Assembly: GCA_937957815.1 (NCBI GenBank)
Contig: CALFXN010000172.1
Location: 1 to 15,188, forward strand
From: an uncultured Synergistales bacterium
GTDB lineage: Bacteria > Synergistota > Synergistia > Synergistales > Aminobacteriaceae
Reading direction: 5' to 3'
DNA: 15,188 nt
In this document: piece by piece, positions 1 through 6,930 of the stretch
Layout of the letters: the number at the start of each line of letters is the position of its first letter
How positions within the stretch are numbered: position 1 is the stretch's first letter
Translations under genes and position numbers: made by a program
Notes under the pieces: generated by a model
Told to the model about the DNA's origin: nothing
Database searches by the model: none
What the model saw: only the letters and a program-made list of their open reading frames with translations

Positions 1-2496
1 GACAGCATCGTCGTCGCGCCGAGCCAGACGCTGTCGGACGTCGAATACCAGATGCTCCGGTCCGCTTCGATCCGGATCATCAGGGCTCTCGGGATCTGCG
101 GCGGATGCAACATCCAGTACGCGCTGAACCCGGAAAGCTTCGAATACGTCGTGATCGAGGTCAATCCCCGAGTCAGCCGGTCGAGCGCGCTCGCGTCGAA
201 GGCGACCGGGTATCCGATCGCGCGCGTCACGGCGAAGATCGCACTGGGGCTCACCCTCGACGAGATCAGGAACCCCGTCACGGGGACGACGTCTGCGTGT
301 TTCGAACCAGCGCTCGACTATGTCGTGACGAAGGTCCCGCGCTGGCCGTTCGACAAGTTCGCGGGCGCCGACAGGACGCTCGGCACGCAGATGAAGGCGA
401 CCGGAGAGGTCATGGCGATCGGGCGGACGTTCGAGGAATCGTTGCTCAAAGCCATCGACTCGCTCGACGTCAAGTTCGACTACCAGCTCGGACTGAGCCT
501 CTTCGAGCCGTTCTCCCGCGAACAGCTTCTCGATTTCATGAAGGGACACAACGACCAGATCGTCTTCGCGATCTGCAAGGCGCTCCAGAAGGGCGGCACC
601 GTCAAAGAAATCGTTTCCGTCACCCGCATCGACGAGTTCTTCGTCCGAAAGCTCGAGAATGTCGTCCGGCTCGCGGAGGAGATCCGGGACTCGGGCTTTC
701 TCCGGCTCGACTACGATCTGTACTCCAGGGCCAAGAAAATCGGCTTCGGCGACTCGTACATCGCGAACCTCGCCGGCGTCCCGCTCGATTCCGTCATGAG
801 GTTCCGCCGGAAATTCCCGGTCAACCCGGTCTTCAAGATCGTCGACACGTGCGCCGGGGAGTTCGAGGCCGTCACTCCCTACTTCTACTCCACCTACGAG
901 GAAACGGACGACGTCCGCGTGTCCGACCGCCGCAAGGCGCTTGTCATAGGGTCGGGACCGATCCGGATCGGACAGGGCATCGAGTTCGACTACTGCAGCG
1001 TCCATTCCGTCCGAGCCCTGCGGGAACTCGGGATCGAGTCCATCATCGTCAACAACAATCCGGAAACCGTCAGTACGGACTTCGACACGTCCGACAGACT
1101 GTACTTCGAGCCTCTCACGAAGGAGTGCGTCATGGACGTCATCGCCAGAGAACGCCCCGAAGGCGTGATCGTCCAGTTCGGCGGCCAGACCGCGATCAAC
1201 CTCGCCGCGCAGCTCCAGGCCGAGGGCATCCGGATTCTCGGGACATCCGTCGAGAGCATCGACATGGCCGAGGACCGCGAGCGATTCCTCGAACTCCTCA
1301 CGAGCCTCGGGATCCCGTTTCCCGCTGGAGGCAGCGCGACATCGGTCGAAGAGGCTCTGGACATCGCCGGACGCATCGGATACCCCGTTCTCGTGCGGCC
1401 GTCGTACGTCCTCGGAGGACGCGCGATGGAGATCGTCTACGGAGATTCGGAACTCGCGGAATATATGGGACGCGCCGTGGATCTCTCGACGGGACACCCT
1501 GTCCTGATCGACAGGTACATCCCCGGCAGAGAGGTCGAGGTGGACGGAATCTGCGACGGCTCCGAGATCCTGATCCCTGGGATCATGGAACACTTCGAGC
1601 GCGCGGGCGTCCACTCCGGCGACAGCATCGCCGTCTACCCGCCCCGAACGCTCGACGCCGAGACGATCGACACGATCGTCTCGTACGCCGGACGTCTCGC
1701 CGCGGCGCTCCGGATCGTGGGGCTCTTCAACATCCAGTTCGTTCTCGACGCGCACGGACGCGTTCACGTGATCGAGGTCAATCCGCGCGCGAGCCGGACG
1801 GTTCCCGTCATGAGCAAGATCACGGGAATCCCGATGGTGGACGTGGCGACGAAGCTGATGTTCGGCGCGACGATCCGGAGCCTCGGGTACGCGCCCGGGC
1901 TCGCGGCGGAGACAGGATTCGTCGCCGTCAAGGCACCCGTCTTCTCGTTTTCGAAAATGACGAACGTGGACACCTTCCTCGGCCCCGAAATGAAATCGAC
2001 GGGAGAAGTCATGGGCGTGGACGCCGATTACGGGACGGCGCTCTACAAGGCGCTCCTCGCTTCGGGGCTCTCGATCCCTCCGTCAGGCCGGGTGCTTCTC
2101 TCGGTCGCCGACCGCGACAAACCCGAGTGCGTCCGGATCGCGCGCGCATTCGCGGAACGAGGGTACGACCTCTGCGCGACGGAGGACACGCACGCGGCGC
2201 TCGCGGGCGGGGGCGTTCCGGTCCGACTCGTCCCGCGCGGCGATGCCATCGGAGAGATCGTCGGCAACCGGATCTCGTTCGTCATCAACACGCCGACCCG
2301 CGGCAGAATCCCGGACCGATTCGGCTTCCTGCTCCGGCGCACCGCGATCGAGTACGGCGTCCCCTGCATCACGTCGCTCGATACGGTCGAGGCCATGCTC
2401 CAGGTGATCGACCGTTTCGTCGACCCGGGGCGGATCTCGGTGAACGCGCTCGACGAATACTCGGGAAAGCTCCGGGACGAACCGGCGTCTGCCTGA
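1..2496 (+). CDS. carB: Carbamoyl-phosphate synthase large subunit, 5' end outside window
   Basis: The frame is open from base 1 and starts mid-protein ([17 protein letters not shown]), so the N-terminal ~250 residues of this ~1070-residue enzyme lie outside the window; 831 residues remain. CarB makes carbamoyl phosphate from bicarbonate, ATP and ammonia supplied by CarA, for pyrimidine and arginine synthesis in the cytoplasm. The end of the first ATP-grasp half is visible ([16 protein letters not shown], local residues ~52-67). The oligomerisation domain follows, then the second synthetase half starting near local residue 314 ([17 protein letters not shown]). The matching second motif [16 protein letters not shown] lies near residue 592. 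A C-terminal methylglyoxal-synthase-like regulatory domain begins near residue 696. The duplicated ATP-grasp layout is diagnostic. No lesion is seen. A terminator follows 18 nt after the stop codon. Confidence 0.97.
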   Translation, partial: DSIVVAPSQTLSDVEYQMLRSASIRIIRALGICGGCNIQYALNPESFEYVVIEVNPRVSRSSALASKATGYPIARVTAKIALGLTLDEIRNPVTGTTSACFEPALDYVVTKVPRWPFDKFAGADRTLGTQMKATGEVMAIGRTFEESLLKAIDSLDVKFDYQLGLSLFEPFSREQLLDFMKGHNDQIVFAICKALQKGGTVKEIVSVTRIDEFFVRKLENVVRLAEEIRDSGFLRLDYDLYSRAKKIGFGDSYIANLAGVPLDSVMRFRRKFPVNPVFKIVDTCAGEFEAVTPYFYSTYEETDDVRVSDRRKALVIGSGPIRIGQGIEFDYCSVHSVRALRELGIESIIVNNNPETVSTDFDTSDRLYFEPLTKECVMDVIARERPEGVIVQFGGQTAINLAAQLQAEGIRILGTSVESIDMAEDRERFLELLTSLGIPFPAGGSATSVEEALDIAGRIGYPVLVRPSYVLGGRAMEIVYGDSELAEYMGRAVDLSTGHPVLIDRYIPGREVEVDGICDGSEILIPGIMEHFERAGVHSGDSIAVYPPRTLDAETIDTIVSYAGRLAAALRIVGLFNIQFVLDAHGRVHVIEVNPRASRTVPVMSKITGIPMVDVATKLMFGATIRSLGYAPGLAAETGFVAVKAPVFSFSKMTNVDTFLGPEMKSTGEVMGVDADYGTALYKALLASGLSIPPSGRVLLSVADRDKPECVRIARAFAERGYDLCATEDTHAALAGGGVPVRLVPRGDAIGEIVGNRISFVINTPTRGRIPDRFGFLLRRTAIEYGVPCITSLDTVEAMLQVIDRFVDPGRISVNALDEYSGKLRDEPASA

Positions 2497-2514
2497 CAAC
2501 GCCCCCGGTCGCGC

Positions 2515-2561
2515 ACGGAACGGAGCCGGACCGGTATGACCCCGGCCCGGCTCCGTTCCGT
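2515..2561 (+). terminator. Rho-independent-type hairpin after carB
   Basis: A perfect 15-bp stem is formed by ACGGAACGGAGCCGG at 2515-2529 and its complement at 2547-2561, with a 17-nt loop that contains a further CCGG/CCGG pairing. Only a short TTT follows, so termination may be incomplete. It lies 18 nt after the carB stop, which supports a role in ending that transcript. Confidence 0.75.
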
Positions 2562-2572
2562 TTCCCGCATCG

Positions 2573-2578
2573 TATAAT
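2573..2578 (+). promoter_or_regulatory. Candidate -10 box for the acetyltransferase gene
   Basis: A perfect TATAAT lies 12 nt past the carB terminator stem and 43 nt before the acetyltransferase start codon. No good -35 hexamer is present at 16-18 bp spacing, because that region is the right arm of the terminator. The promoter call therefore rests on the -10 box and its position alone. Confidence 0.35.
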
Positions 2579-2621
2579 GGGTCTTCGAAGAGTGTCATCA
2601 TCCCGATCCGAGGTGAATCGC

Positions 2622-3164
2622 GTGCGCTACGAAACCGATCGGCTCGTCCTGCGTTCCATTTCCAGGAGGGATGCCCCCCTTCTGCTCGACTACCTTTCGC
2701 GGAACCGCGACTTTCTCGCCGGGTGGGAACCGATCCGCGAGGAGTCATACTACACACCGGAGTCGGTCGCCGAAATCATCCGGTCGGAACACGCCGACCA
2801 CAGGCGCAAGAGCGCGCTCAAGCTCCACATCTCGAAGAAGGGCGAACGCAGGATTATCGGGTATATCGGACTCTCGAACATCGTCCGGGGGGCGTTCCTT
2901 TCGTGCTTCGTCGGCTGCCGTCTCGATTCCGCGGAGATCAACAGAGGGTACACGACCGAGGCACTCGGCGAGGTTATCCGGATCGCGTTCGGATCGATGG
3001 GACTCCACAGGATCGAGGCGAATATCATTCCGAGGAACGTCCGCTCACGCAGGGTCGTCGAGAAACTCGGCTTCACGCTCGAAGGCCTGAGCCGGAAGTA
3101 CCTCCGCATCAACGGGGTCTGGGAGGACCACCTCCACTACGTCCTTCTCAACGACGGGATCTAG
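2622..3164 (+). CDS. GNAT-family N-acetyltransferase, RimJ/RimL type
   Basis: This 180-residue protein has the usual size and shape of the RimJ/RimL branch of GNAT acetyltransferases, which move an acetyl group from acetyl-CoA to an amine, often a protein N-terminus. The N-terminus reads VRYETDRLVLRSISRRDAP. The acetyl-CoA loop is INRGYTTEALGEVIR, followed by the typical LHRIEANIIPRNVRSRRV and VEKLGFTLEGLSRKYL. The chosen GTG start at 2622 has a near-perfect Shine-Dalgarno GAGGTGA at 2610-2616 with 5-nt spacing; the in-frame ATG at 2577 and GTG at 2613 lack such a site. The gene appears monocistronic and its stop codon overlaps the stop of the convergent cyclase gene. The substrate cannot be told from sequence. 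Confidence 0.9.
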   Translation: MRYETDRLVLRSISRRDAPLLLDYLSRNRDFLAGWEPIREESYYTPESVAEIIRSEHADHRRKSALKLHISKKGERRIIGYIGLSNIVRGAFLSCFVGCRLDSAEINRGYTTEALGEVIRIAFGSMGLHRIEANIIPRNVRSRRVVEKLGFTLEGLSRKYLRINGVWEDHLHYVLLNDGI

Positions 3165-4987
3165 CCCTGAAGATCCGCGATCGCGGACAGAAACGCGCCG
3201 CACCCCGTCTTCCTGCGGTGGAGCTTGTCGCGGTACATCCTGTCGTCGGCGACCCGGAAGGCCGTGCGCATCGGCGTCGCCGGGTCGGCCGACATGGCCC
3301 ATCCGAGCGAGAGACGCGGAACGGCGAGGGAATTCGTGCCGGCGCGCGCGCCGCGATCGCGGAGCGCCTCCCCGATCCGGCCGACGATATGCTCCATCAG
3401 GCTCTCGTCGGCTCCCGGAAGCAGGATCGTGAATTCGTCCCCGCCGATCCGTGCGACGATATCCGTCTTCCGGACGACGTTCTCGAGCACGCGGGCCGTG
3501 TCGACGAGAAGCGCGTCCCCCTGGCCGTGCCCGAGCGTGTCGTTCACGAGCTTGAGGCCGTCGACGTCCGCCACGAGAAGTCCGACGGCTCCGGTCCGCC
3601 GGTGGTCGAGCCGGTCGAGTTCCTCCTCGAAGTAGGTCCTGTTGTACAGCCCCGTCAGGGCGTCGTGGAAGCTCAGGAAACGGAGCTGTTCCTCGGTCGC
3701 CTCCCGTTCCGTGATGTCGCGGATCGCGGCGATGTGGACCCGCCGCCCCCTCCAGTCGAAGTGCGTCGCGCGGATTTCGACCGGGAAGACCGTTCCGTCC
3801 TTCTTCCGGTGCCACCTCGTGGGAATCGATGTCATGCCCTCGAGCGTCGCACGCGTCGTCTCGTCGGGTTCCGCGGAGACGTCCGTATTCCTGAACGCGA
3901 GGAGTTCCTCGCGCGAATAGCCGTAGAGGAGTTCCGCCGCGCGGTTCACCTCGAGGATCCGTCCGCCGTCGTCCTCGATCAGGAAGATGGCGTCCGACTC
4001 CATCTCGAAGAGCTGGCGGTAGCGGTCCTCGCTCTCCTTCAGTTCCTCGGCCCGCGCCTGCGCGAGCTCCATCTGCTCCTGAAGCGCTTCCGTCCTGATC
4101 CTGACCATCTTTCGAAGCGTTCCGACGATGACGAGCAGGATGACGGCCACGATTCCCGCGACGACGAAGGCGATCTGAAATGCCCTGATCGTTCCTCCGT
4201 TCCCGAGGGGATCCCCCATCCACCGCCGGTCGATCTCGCGATATTCCGCGTCCGTGATGGCCGAGAACCCCGTCTCGAGAAGTCGCATCGTCGCGACGTC
4301 TCCCTTGCGGACGGCCCTGTGGAAGAATCCTCCGTAAAGAGGTTCCGACTGCCGGAAATCCTCGCGCAGCCCGAACCGGTAGAGGAAATAGTGGGCGGGC
4401 GGTTCGTCGACGACGAAGACCGCAACGTCGCGGGAACGCGCGGCCGTGACGATCTTCTCGTAACTATCATACTCGACGAGATCCCTGACGCCGTGACTTT
4501 CAAGAAACCGGATGGCGGCATCCCCCTTCTTCACGGCGACCCGGAACCCCTGAAGCGAAGATGCGTCGGCAATTCCGGAAAGCTCCGACCTGAAAAAGAT
4601 CGGGACGTCGATCGGAGCGTAGGGCTCCGAGAAGTCGAAGACGCGCTCGCGGTCCTCGCTCCGGAAGACGGTATCGATAACGTCGAAATCTCCGGAAGCC
4701 ATCCGGGACAGGGCTTCGCTCCAGTCCATGCCGAACAGCTCGACTCGGATTCCGGCACGCTCCCCGAAGAGACGCCACTGATCGACGAGGATCCCCCGCA
4801 ATATTCCGCTCCCGTCCCGGAAGATGAACGGCGGGTAGTTGTCGTCGAGGACGACGCGAAGCGGTCCCGGACGCGTCGACGTGACCGTCGCCTCCGCATC
4901 GGCCCGAACCGCGGCGAAAGGGAACAATGCGACGACGAGAAAAAGGCCTGCGATCACCCGGAACAGGAAACGGAACCGACCCGACAC
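3161..4987 (-). CDS. Membrane diguanylate cyclase with periplasmic solute-binding, PAS and GGDEF domains
   Basis: This 608-residue protein probably makes cyclic di-GMP in response to an extracytoplasmic ligand. In order: a signal segment (residues 8-26), a family-3 solute-binding domain (~41-258; LRVVLDDNYPPFIFRD at its start), a transmembrane helix (~268-290), a short coiled coil (~293-320), a PAS domain (~319-430) and GGDEF (~435-600). The active-site motif GGDEF (515-519) and the upstream DVDGLKLVNDTLGH are intact. An RxxD inhibitory site (RKTD, 506-509) sits the canonical five residues before GGDEF, so product feedback is expected. The GTG start at 4987 was chosen because GGGAGG lies 7 nt upstream; an open extension to an ATG at 5158 precedes the signal segment and looks untranslated. 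No EAL or HD-GYP domain is present. The binding domain resembles polar amino-acid binding proteins, but the ligand is unknown. Confidence 0.92.
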   Translation of the reverse strand: MSGRFRFLFRVIAGLFLVVALFPFAAVRADAEATVTSTRPGPLRVVLDDNYPPFIFRDGSGILRGILVDQWRLFGERAGIRVELFGMDWSEALSRMASGDFDVIDTVFRSEDRERVFDFSEPYAPIDVPIFFRSELSGIADASSLQGFRVAVKKGDAAIRFLESHGVRDLVEYDSYEKIVTAARSRDVAVFVVDEPPAHYFLYRFGLREDFRQSEPLYGGFFHRAVRKGDVATMRLLETGFSAITDAEYREIDRRWMGDPLGNGGTIRAFQIAFVVAGIVAVILLVIVGTLRKMVRIRTEALQEQMELAQARAEELKESEDRYRQLFEMESDAIFLIEDDGGRILEVNRAAELLYGYSREELLAFRNTDVSAEPDETTRATLEGMTSIPTRWHRKKDGTVFPVEIRATHFDWRGRRVHIAAIRDITEREATEEQLRFLSFHDALTGLYNRTYFEEELDRLDHRRTGAVGLLVADVDGLKLVNDTLGHGQGDALLVDTARVLENVVRKTDIVARIGGDEFTILLPGADESLMEHIVGRIGEALRDRGARAGTNSLAVPRLSLGWAMSADPATPMRTAFRVADDRMYRDKLHRRKTGCGAFLSAIADLQG

Positions 4988-5175
4988 GAACACCCCTCCC
5001 GCAGCCTCGACGGAAACCGGAAACGCTTCGGAACACCCGAGGCACGTTTCGGCCTTTTCGATAGTGTAATACGAAACGGAGTGCAGGAACAGCCCGCATC
5101 TTTCGCGAGCGATAAGCGAGCGGCAAGCGACCGCAACGCTCAGTCGCATATTCAGCAATGTTCCGTATTTACTGT

Positions 5176-5181
5176 ATTATA
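5176..5181 (-). promoter_or_regulatory. Candidate -10 box for the diguanylate cyclase gene
   Basis: The minus strand reads TTGTTG directly followed by a perfect TATAAT (plus-strand ATTATA at 5176-5181). Transcription would start near 5169 and give a leader of about 180 nt before the GTG at 4987. No convincing -35 is present at 17 bp, so this is a weak or activator-dependent candidate. It lies 15 bp from the -35 of the rightward promoter. Confidence 0.35.
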
Positions 5182-5196
5182 CAACAAAACAGGACA

Positions 5197-5225
5197 TTGA
5201 CATTTTTATAGTGCTATTTAATAAT
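5197..5225 (+). promoter_or_regulatory. Near-consensus sigma-70-type promoter facing right
   Basis: A perfect TTGACA (5197-5202), a 17-bp spacer, and AATAAT (5220-5225, five of six matches to TATAAT) form the best promoter seen in the window. Transcription would begin near 5232 and run into the 5246-5289 inverted repeat and the 5408-5545 small ORF. Its strength is notable because no large gene lies downstream on this strand before the next hairpin. Confidence 0.6.
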
Positions 5226-5245
5226 GCAATACTTCGGAAGACGGG

Positions 5246-5289
5246 ATGAAGCCATTTCCCGGAATCTGCTTTGCACCTTGAGGCTTCAT
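5246..5289 (+). repeat. 8-bp inverted repeat in the leader of the small ORF
   Basis: ATGAAGCC at 5246-5253 is the exact complement of GGCTTCAT at 5282-5289, with a 28-nt loop. It lies about 14 nt downstream of the predicted transcription start, so it could fold in the leader RNA. One arm overlaps the alternative ATG at 5288. Function is unknown; an 8-bp repeat can occur by chance. Confidence 0.35.
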
Positions 5290-5407
5290 GAGGTGTGTGG
5301 TGCGTGGTTTTTTGTTCTTAATCGCCATGTTCGCACACTCTTCGGGTTCCCGATGCGAGCGTCCTCGAGAGCGGTTCACAACCAGTTCCCCTCAGGAGAG
5401 AAGAGCC

Positions 5408-5545
5408 ATGCGTCGCAGGCGAACGGCCGGACTGAACGTGTGCGGCGCCGCGATCGCGAACATGATCTGCGTCAACAACGTCATCGCGGCGGTCATGGCG
5501 TACCTCATCTCGAAAGGCTTCAACCCGCTCCCACTGAAGGCGTAA
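5408..5545 (+). CDS. Small hydrophobic protein of unknown function (possibly a transporter remnant)
   Basis: This encodes 45 residues starting MRRRRTAGLN, a strongly positive N-terminus, followed by a hydrophobic stretch (about residues 10-35, containing GAAIANMICVNNVIAA). That pattern fits one membrane helix. The ATG at 5408 has an AGGAGAG ribosome-binding site with 7-nt spacing and lies downstream of the strong promoter at 5197. An in-frame ATG at 5288 would give 85 residues with a second hydrophobic segment (RGFLFLIAMFA) and has only a weak GAGG upstream. From memory, the hydrophobic stretch recalls conserved loops near the C-terminus of some lactate-permease-like transporters, so it may be a leftover fragment rather than a functional microprotein. 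I cannot verify this. A small CCCGA/TCGGG hairpin follows the stop at 5546-5560. Confidence 0.45.
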   Translation: MRRRRTAGLNVCGAAIANMICVNNVIAAVMAYLISKGFNPLPLKA

Positions 5546-5584
5546 CCCGACGGAATCGGGAGAGTTCAATCAGGTCGGATACAT

Positions 5585-5620
5585 GAGGAGGGCTCCCCGC
5601 GAACGCGGGAAGCCCTCCTC
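5585..5620. terminator. Strong hairpin between convergent transcripts
   Basis: GAGGAGGGCT (5585-5594) pairs with AGCCCTCCTC (5611-5620). After one mismatch an inner CCCGC/GCGGG stem closes a GAAC loop, giving about 15 bp. It lies between the small ORF (plus) and the end of the membrane-protein operon (minus), so it can serve both directions. No T-run follows on either strand, so it may work as an mRNA 3'-end stabiliser or a weak terminator. Confidence 0.6.
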
Positions 5621-5664
5621 GTTCCAAGCGGAAACGCTCGCCGCATATCGCGCCGATTTCGTCC

Positions 5665-6111
5665 TCAGATCTCCCCGATCATTTTGAGGACGACCTGCGC
5701 GATGACGGCCGAACCGACGTACGTCCCGATGAAAACGACGAAGGAGACGACGACGATCCGCCAGCCCGTCTTCTTGAGCATGTCGAGATCCTTGCCGAGC
5801 GCGATTCCGGCGTAGGCGAGGATCGGCGTCGTCAGCGCGAGGAAGTTCACCTTCTTGACCCACGCAGAGATCGTCGCCGCTCCGGGGAAGCCCGGATAGG
5901 TCAGGATGCAGGCGAGCGTCACGATATAGGCCACCGACGGAATGCGGACCGGAATATGCTTCGCGCAGAGAACGCCCGCGATGCAGATCGCTATCAGGAC
6001 CGCCATTCCGGGGAGCGCGTCCTGAACGGGAATCTTCGCCCCAACGAGATTCGCGGCGAGCGACATGATCGCGACGATGACGAGGACCGCGAGAACCTCG
6101 AGAGTCTTCAT
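5665..6111 (-). CDS. Small polytopic membrane protein, partner of the DUF3100-type protein
   Basis: This 148-residue protein is almost wholly hydrophobic, with about four to five helices. The first is residues 4-23 (LEVLAVLVIVAIMSLAANLV) and the last runs to near the C-terminus (IVVVSFVVFIGTYVGSAVI). Its ATG lies inside the stop of the upstream gene (ATGA, 4-nt overlap at 6108-6111), and a textbook AAGGAGGT site sits 6 nt upstream of the ATG. The two proteins are thus translationally coupled and probably made in fixed ratio. I infer that it is the second subunit of a membrane transporter. No soluble domain or catalytic motif is visible. The family name is not known to me with certainty; a half-size permease is the likeliest reading. 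Confidence 0.85.
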   Translation of the reverse strand: MKTLEVLAVLVIVAIMSLAANLVGAKIPVQDALPGMAVLIAICIAGVLCAKHIPVRIPSVAYIVTLACILTYPGFPGAATISAWVKKVNFLALTTPILAYAGIALGKDLDMLKKTGWRIVVVSFVVFIGTYVGSAVIAQVVLKMIGEI

Positions 6112-6929
6112 GAACGGACCTCCTTATAGACGGGTCTGTCGGGGAGCTGCCCGTATTTCATTCGGTAGCACGTCCTGTAGAGCCATTCGGACATCGGAAG
6201 CGCCATCCAGAGCGACATGTAGATGCCATCGAGGCCGGAGAGCATGTTACTCGCCGCGCCGAGCGCCTGGATCTTGTCCGCGAGCTGCGGGTACGCGGCG
6301 CTCAGCGATCCGACCGACGCCGTCATCATGCTCGCGCTTCCCACGCCGGACGCCATTCCGAGCGCGAGCGGGTGGAAGATTCCGAGCGCCGCCGTCACGG
6401 TCGCCATCAGGCCGTAGAAGATCGTGCCGAAGACCGTTCCGCAGATGTAGACGCCCATGACACCCTGTCCCTCGGCTCCGTCGAGACCGTATATGTCGCC
6501 GATCAGGGCGACGTTCGGTTCCCGCGCGACGGAGTGCGCCGCGCCGATCGCCTCGCGCTTGAGTCCGAGGAAGACCGCGACCGGGATGCCGATCAGCACC
6601 GTCCCGAGGTTGCCGAACTCCTGAAGGATGAGCGCGGGGCTCGTCTTGAGGATCATCGGAAGGTTCGGACCCACGAGCGTCCCGTAGCGGGCCATGAGAA
6701 GCATCAGCGTCACGCCGATGAGACTTCCGGCCTCGACCATGTCCTTCTGTTTCACGAGCTTCAGGAACTTCGGCCCGAGCAGCGCACCCGCGGCGAGCGC
6801 GTAGAGCATCGGGAGCAGGACGATCGTCCCGATCCCGACCTTGAACGAGTGGATGCCGATATACTCGGCCCCTATGACGAGAATGAGTACGAGGATATGA
6901 TTCTTCCAGTTGCGTATTCCGTCCACCAC
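6108..6929 (-). CDS. DUF3100-type polytopic membrane protein (putative transporter)
   Basis: The 273-residue protein matches what I recall of the DUF3100 family: many hydrophobic helices, a conserved early segment near AEYIGIHSFKVGIGTIVLLP, and a later Gly/Ser-rich loop MASGVGSASMMTASVG that resembles substrate-site loops of secondary carriers. The GTG start at 6929 lies one nucleotide after the stop of the amidohydrolase gene, and a purine-rich stretch (GAAAGGGGCGGA) precedes it; GTG at 6926 is an alternative. Its own stop overlaps the next gene. The function of the family is not established as far as I know. Sitting between a peptidase-like hydrolase and a second membrane subunit suggests uptake of the hydrolase's substrate or export of a product. 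Confidence 0.85.
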   Translation of the reverse strand: MVDGIRNWKNHILVLILVIGAEYIGIHSFKVGIGTIVLLPMLYALAAGALLGPKFLKLVKQKDMVEAGSLIGVTLMLLMARYGTLVGPNLPMILKTSPALILQEFGNLGTVLIGIPVAVFLGLKREAIGAAHSVAREPNVALIGDIYGLDGAEGQGVMGVYICGTVFGTIFYGLMATVTAALGIFHPLALGMASGVGSASMMTASVGSLSAAYPQLADKIQALGAASNMLSGLDGIYMSLWMALPMSEWLYRTCYRMKYGQLPDRPVYKEVRS

Positions 6930-6930
6930 T

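Larger units (their letters stand above)
4988..5407. other. Gene-free region between the cyclase and the small ORF, with divergent promoters
   Basis: This 420-nt gap is locally AT-rich around 5155-5235, unlike the surrounding GC-rich genes. It holds a leftward -10 box (5176-5181), a near-consensus rightward promoter (5197-5225), and a long leader with an 8-bp inverted repeat. Reading frames through it continue from the flanking genes but show no protein-like composition. No tRNA or known riboswitch is recognisable. Confidence 0.6.

Noticed and set aside
105..2576. Long plus-strand open frame over carB, upstream of and continuous with the acetyltransferase frame
   Set aside because: It is an Arg-rich shadow of carB in another frame. 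Only the part from 2622 has protein-like sequence and a ribosome site.
4988..5158. N-terminal extension of the cyclase to ATG 5158
   Set aside because: It would put 57 non-hydrophobic residues before the signal segment. GGGAGG at 4995-5000 supports GTG 4987.
2723..5200. 825-codon plus-strand open frame running through the acetyltransferase and antisense to the cyclase gene
   Set aside because: It is rich in Arg, Asp and Pro with no domain. The opposite strand encodes a clear SBP-PAS-GGDEF protein with a ribosome site. Long antisense frames are expected in GC-rich genes.
5226..5407. Riboswitch in the long leader of the small ORF
   Set aside because: I looked for c-di-GMP, SAM and similar conserved cores and found none. 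Only an 8-bp inverted repeat is visible.
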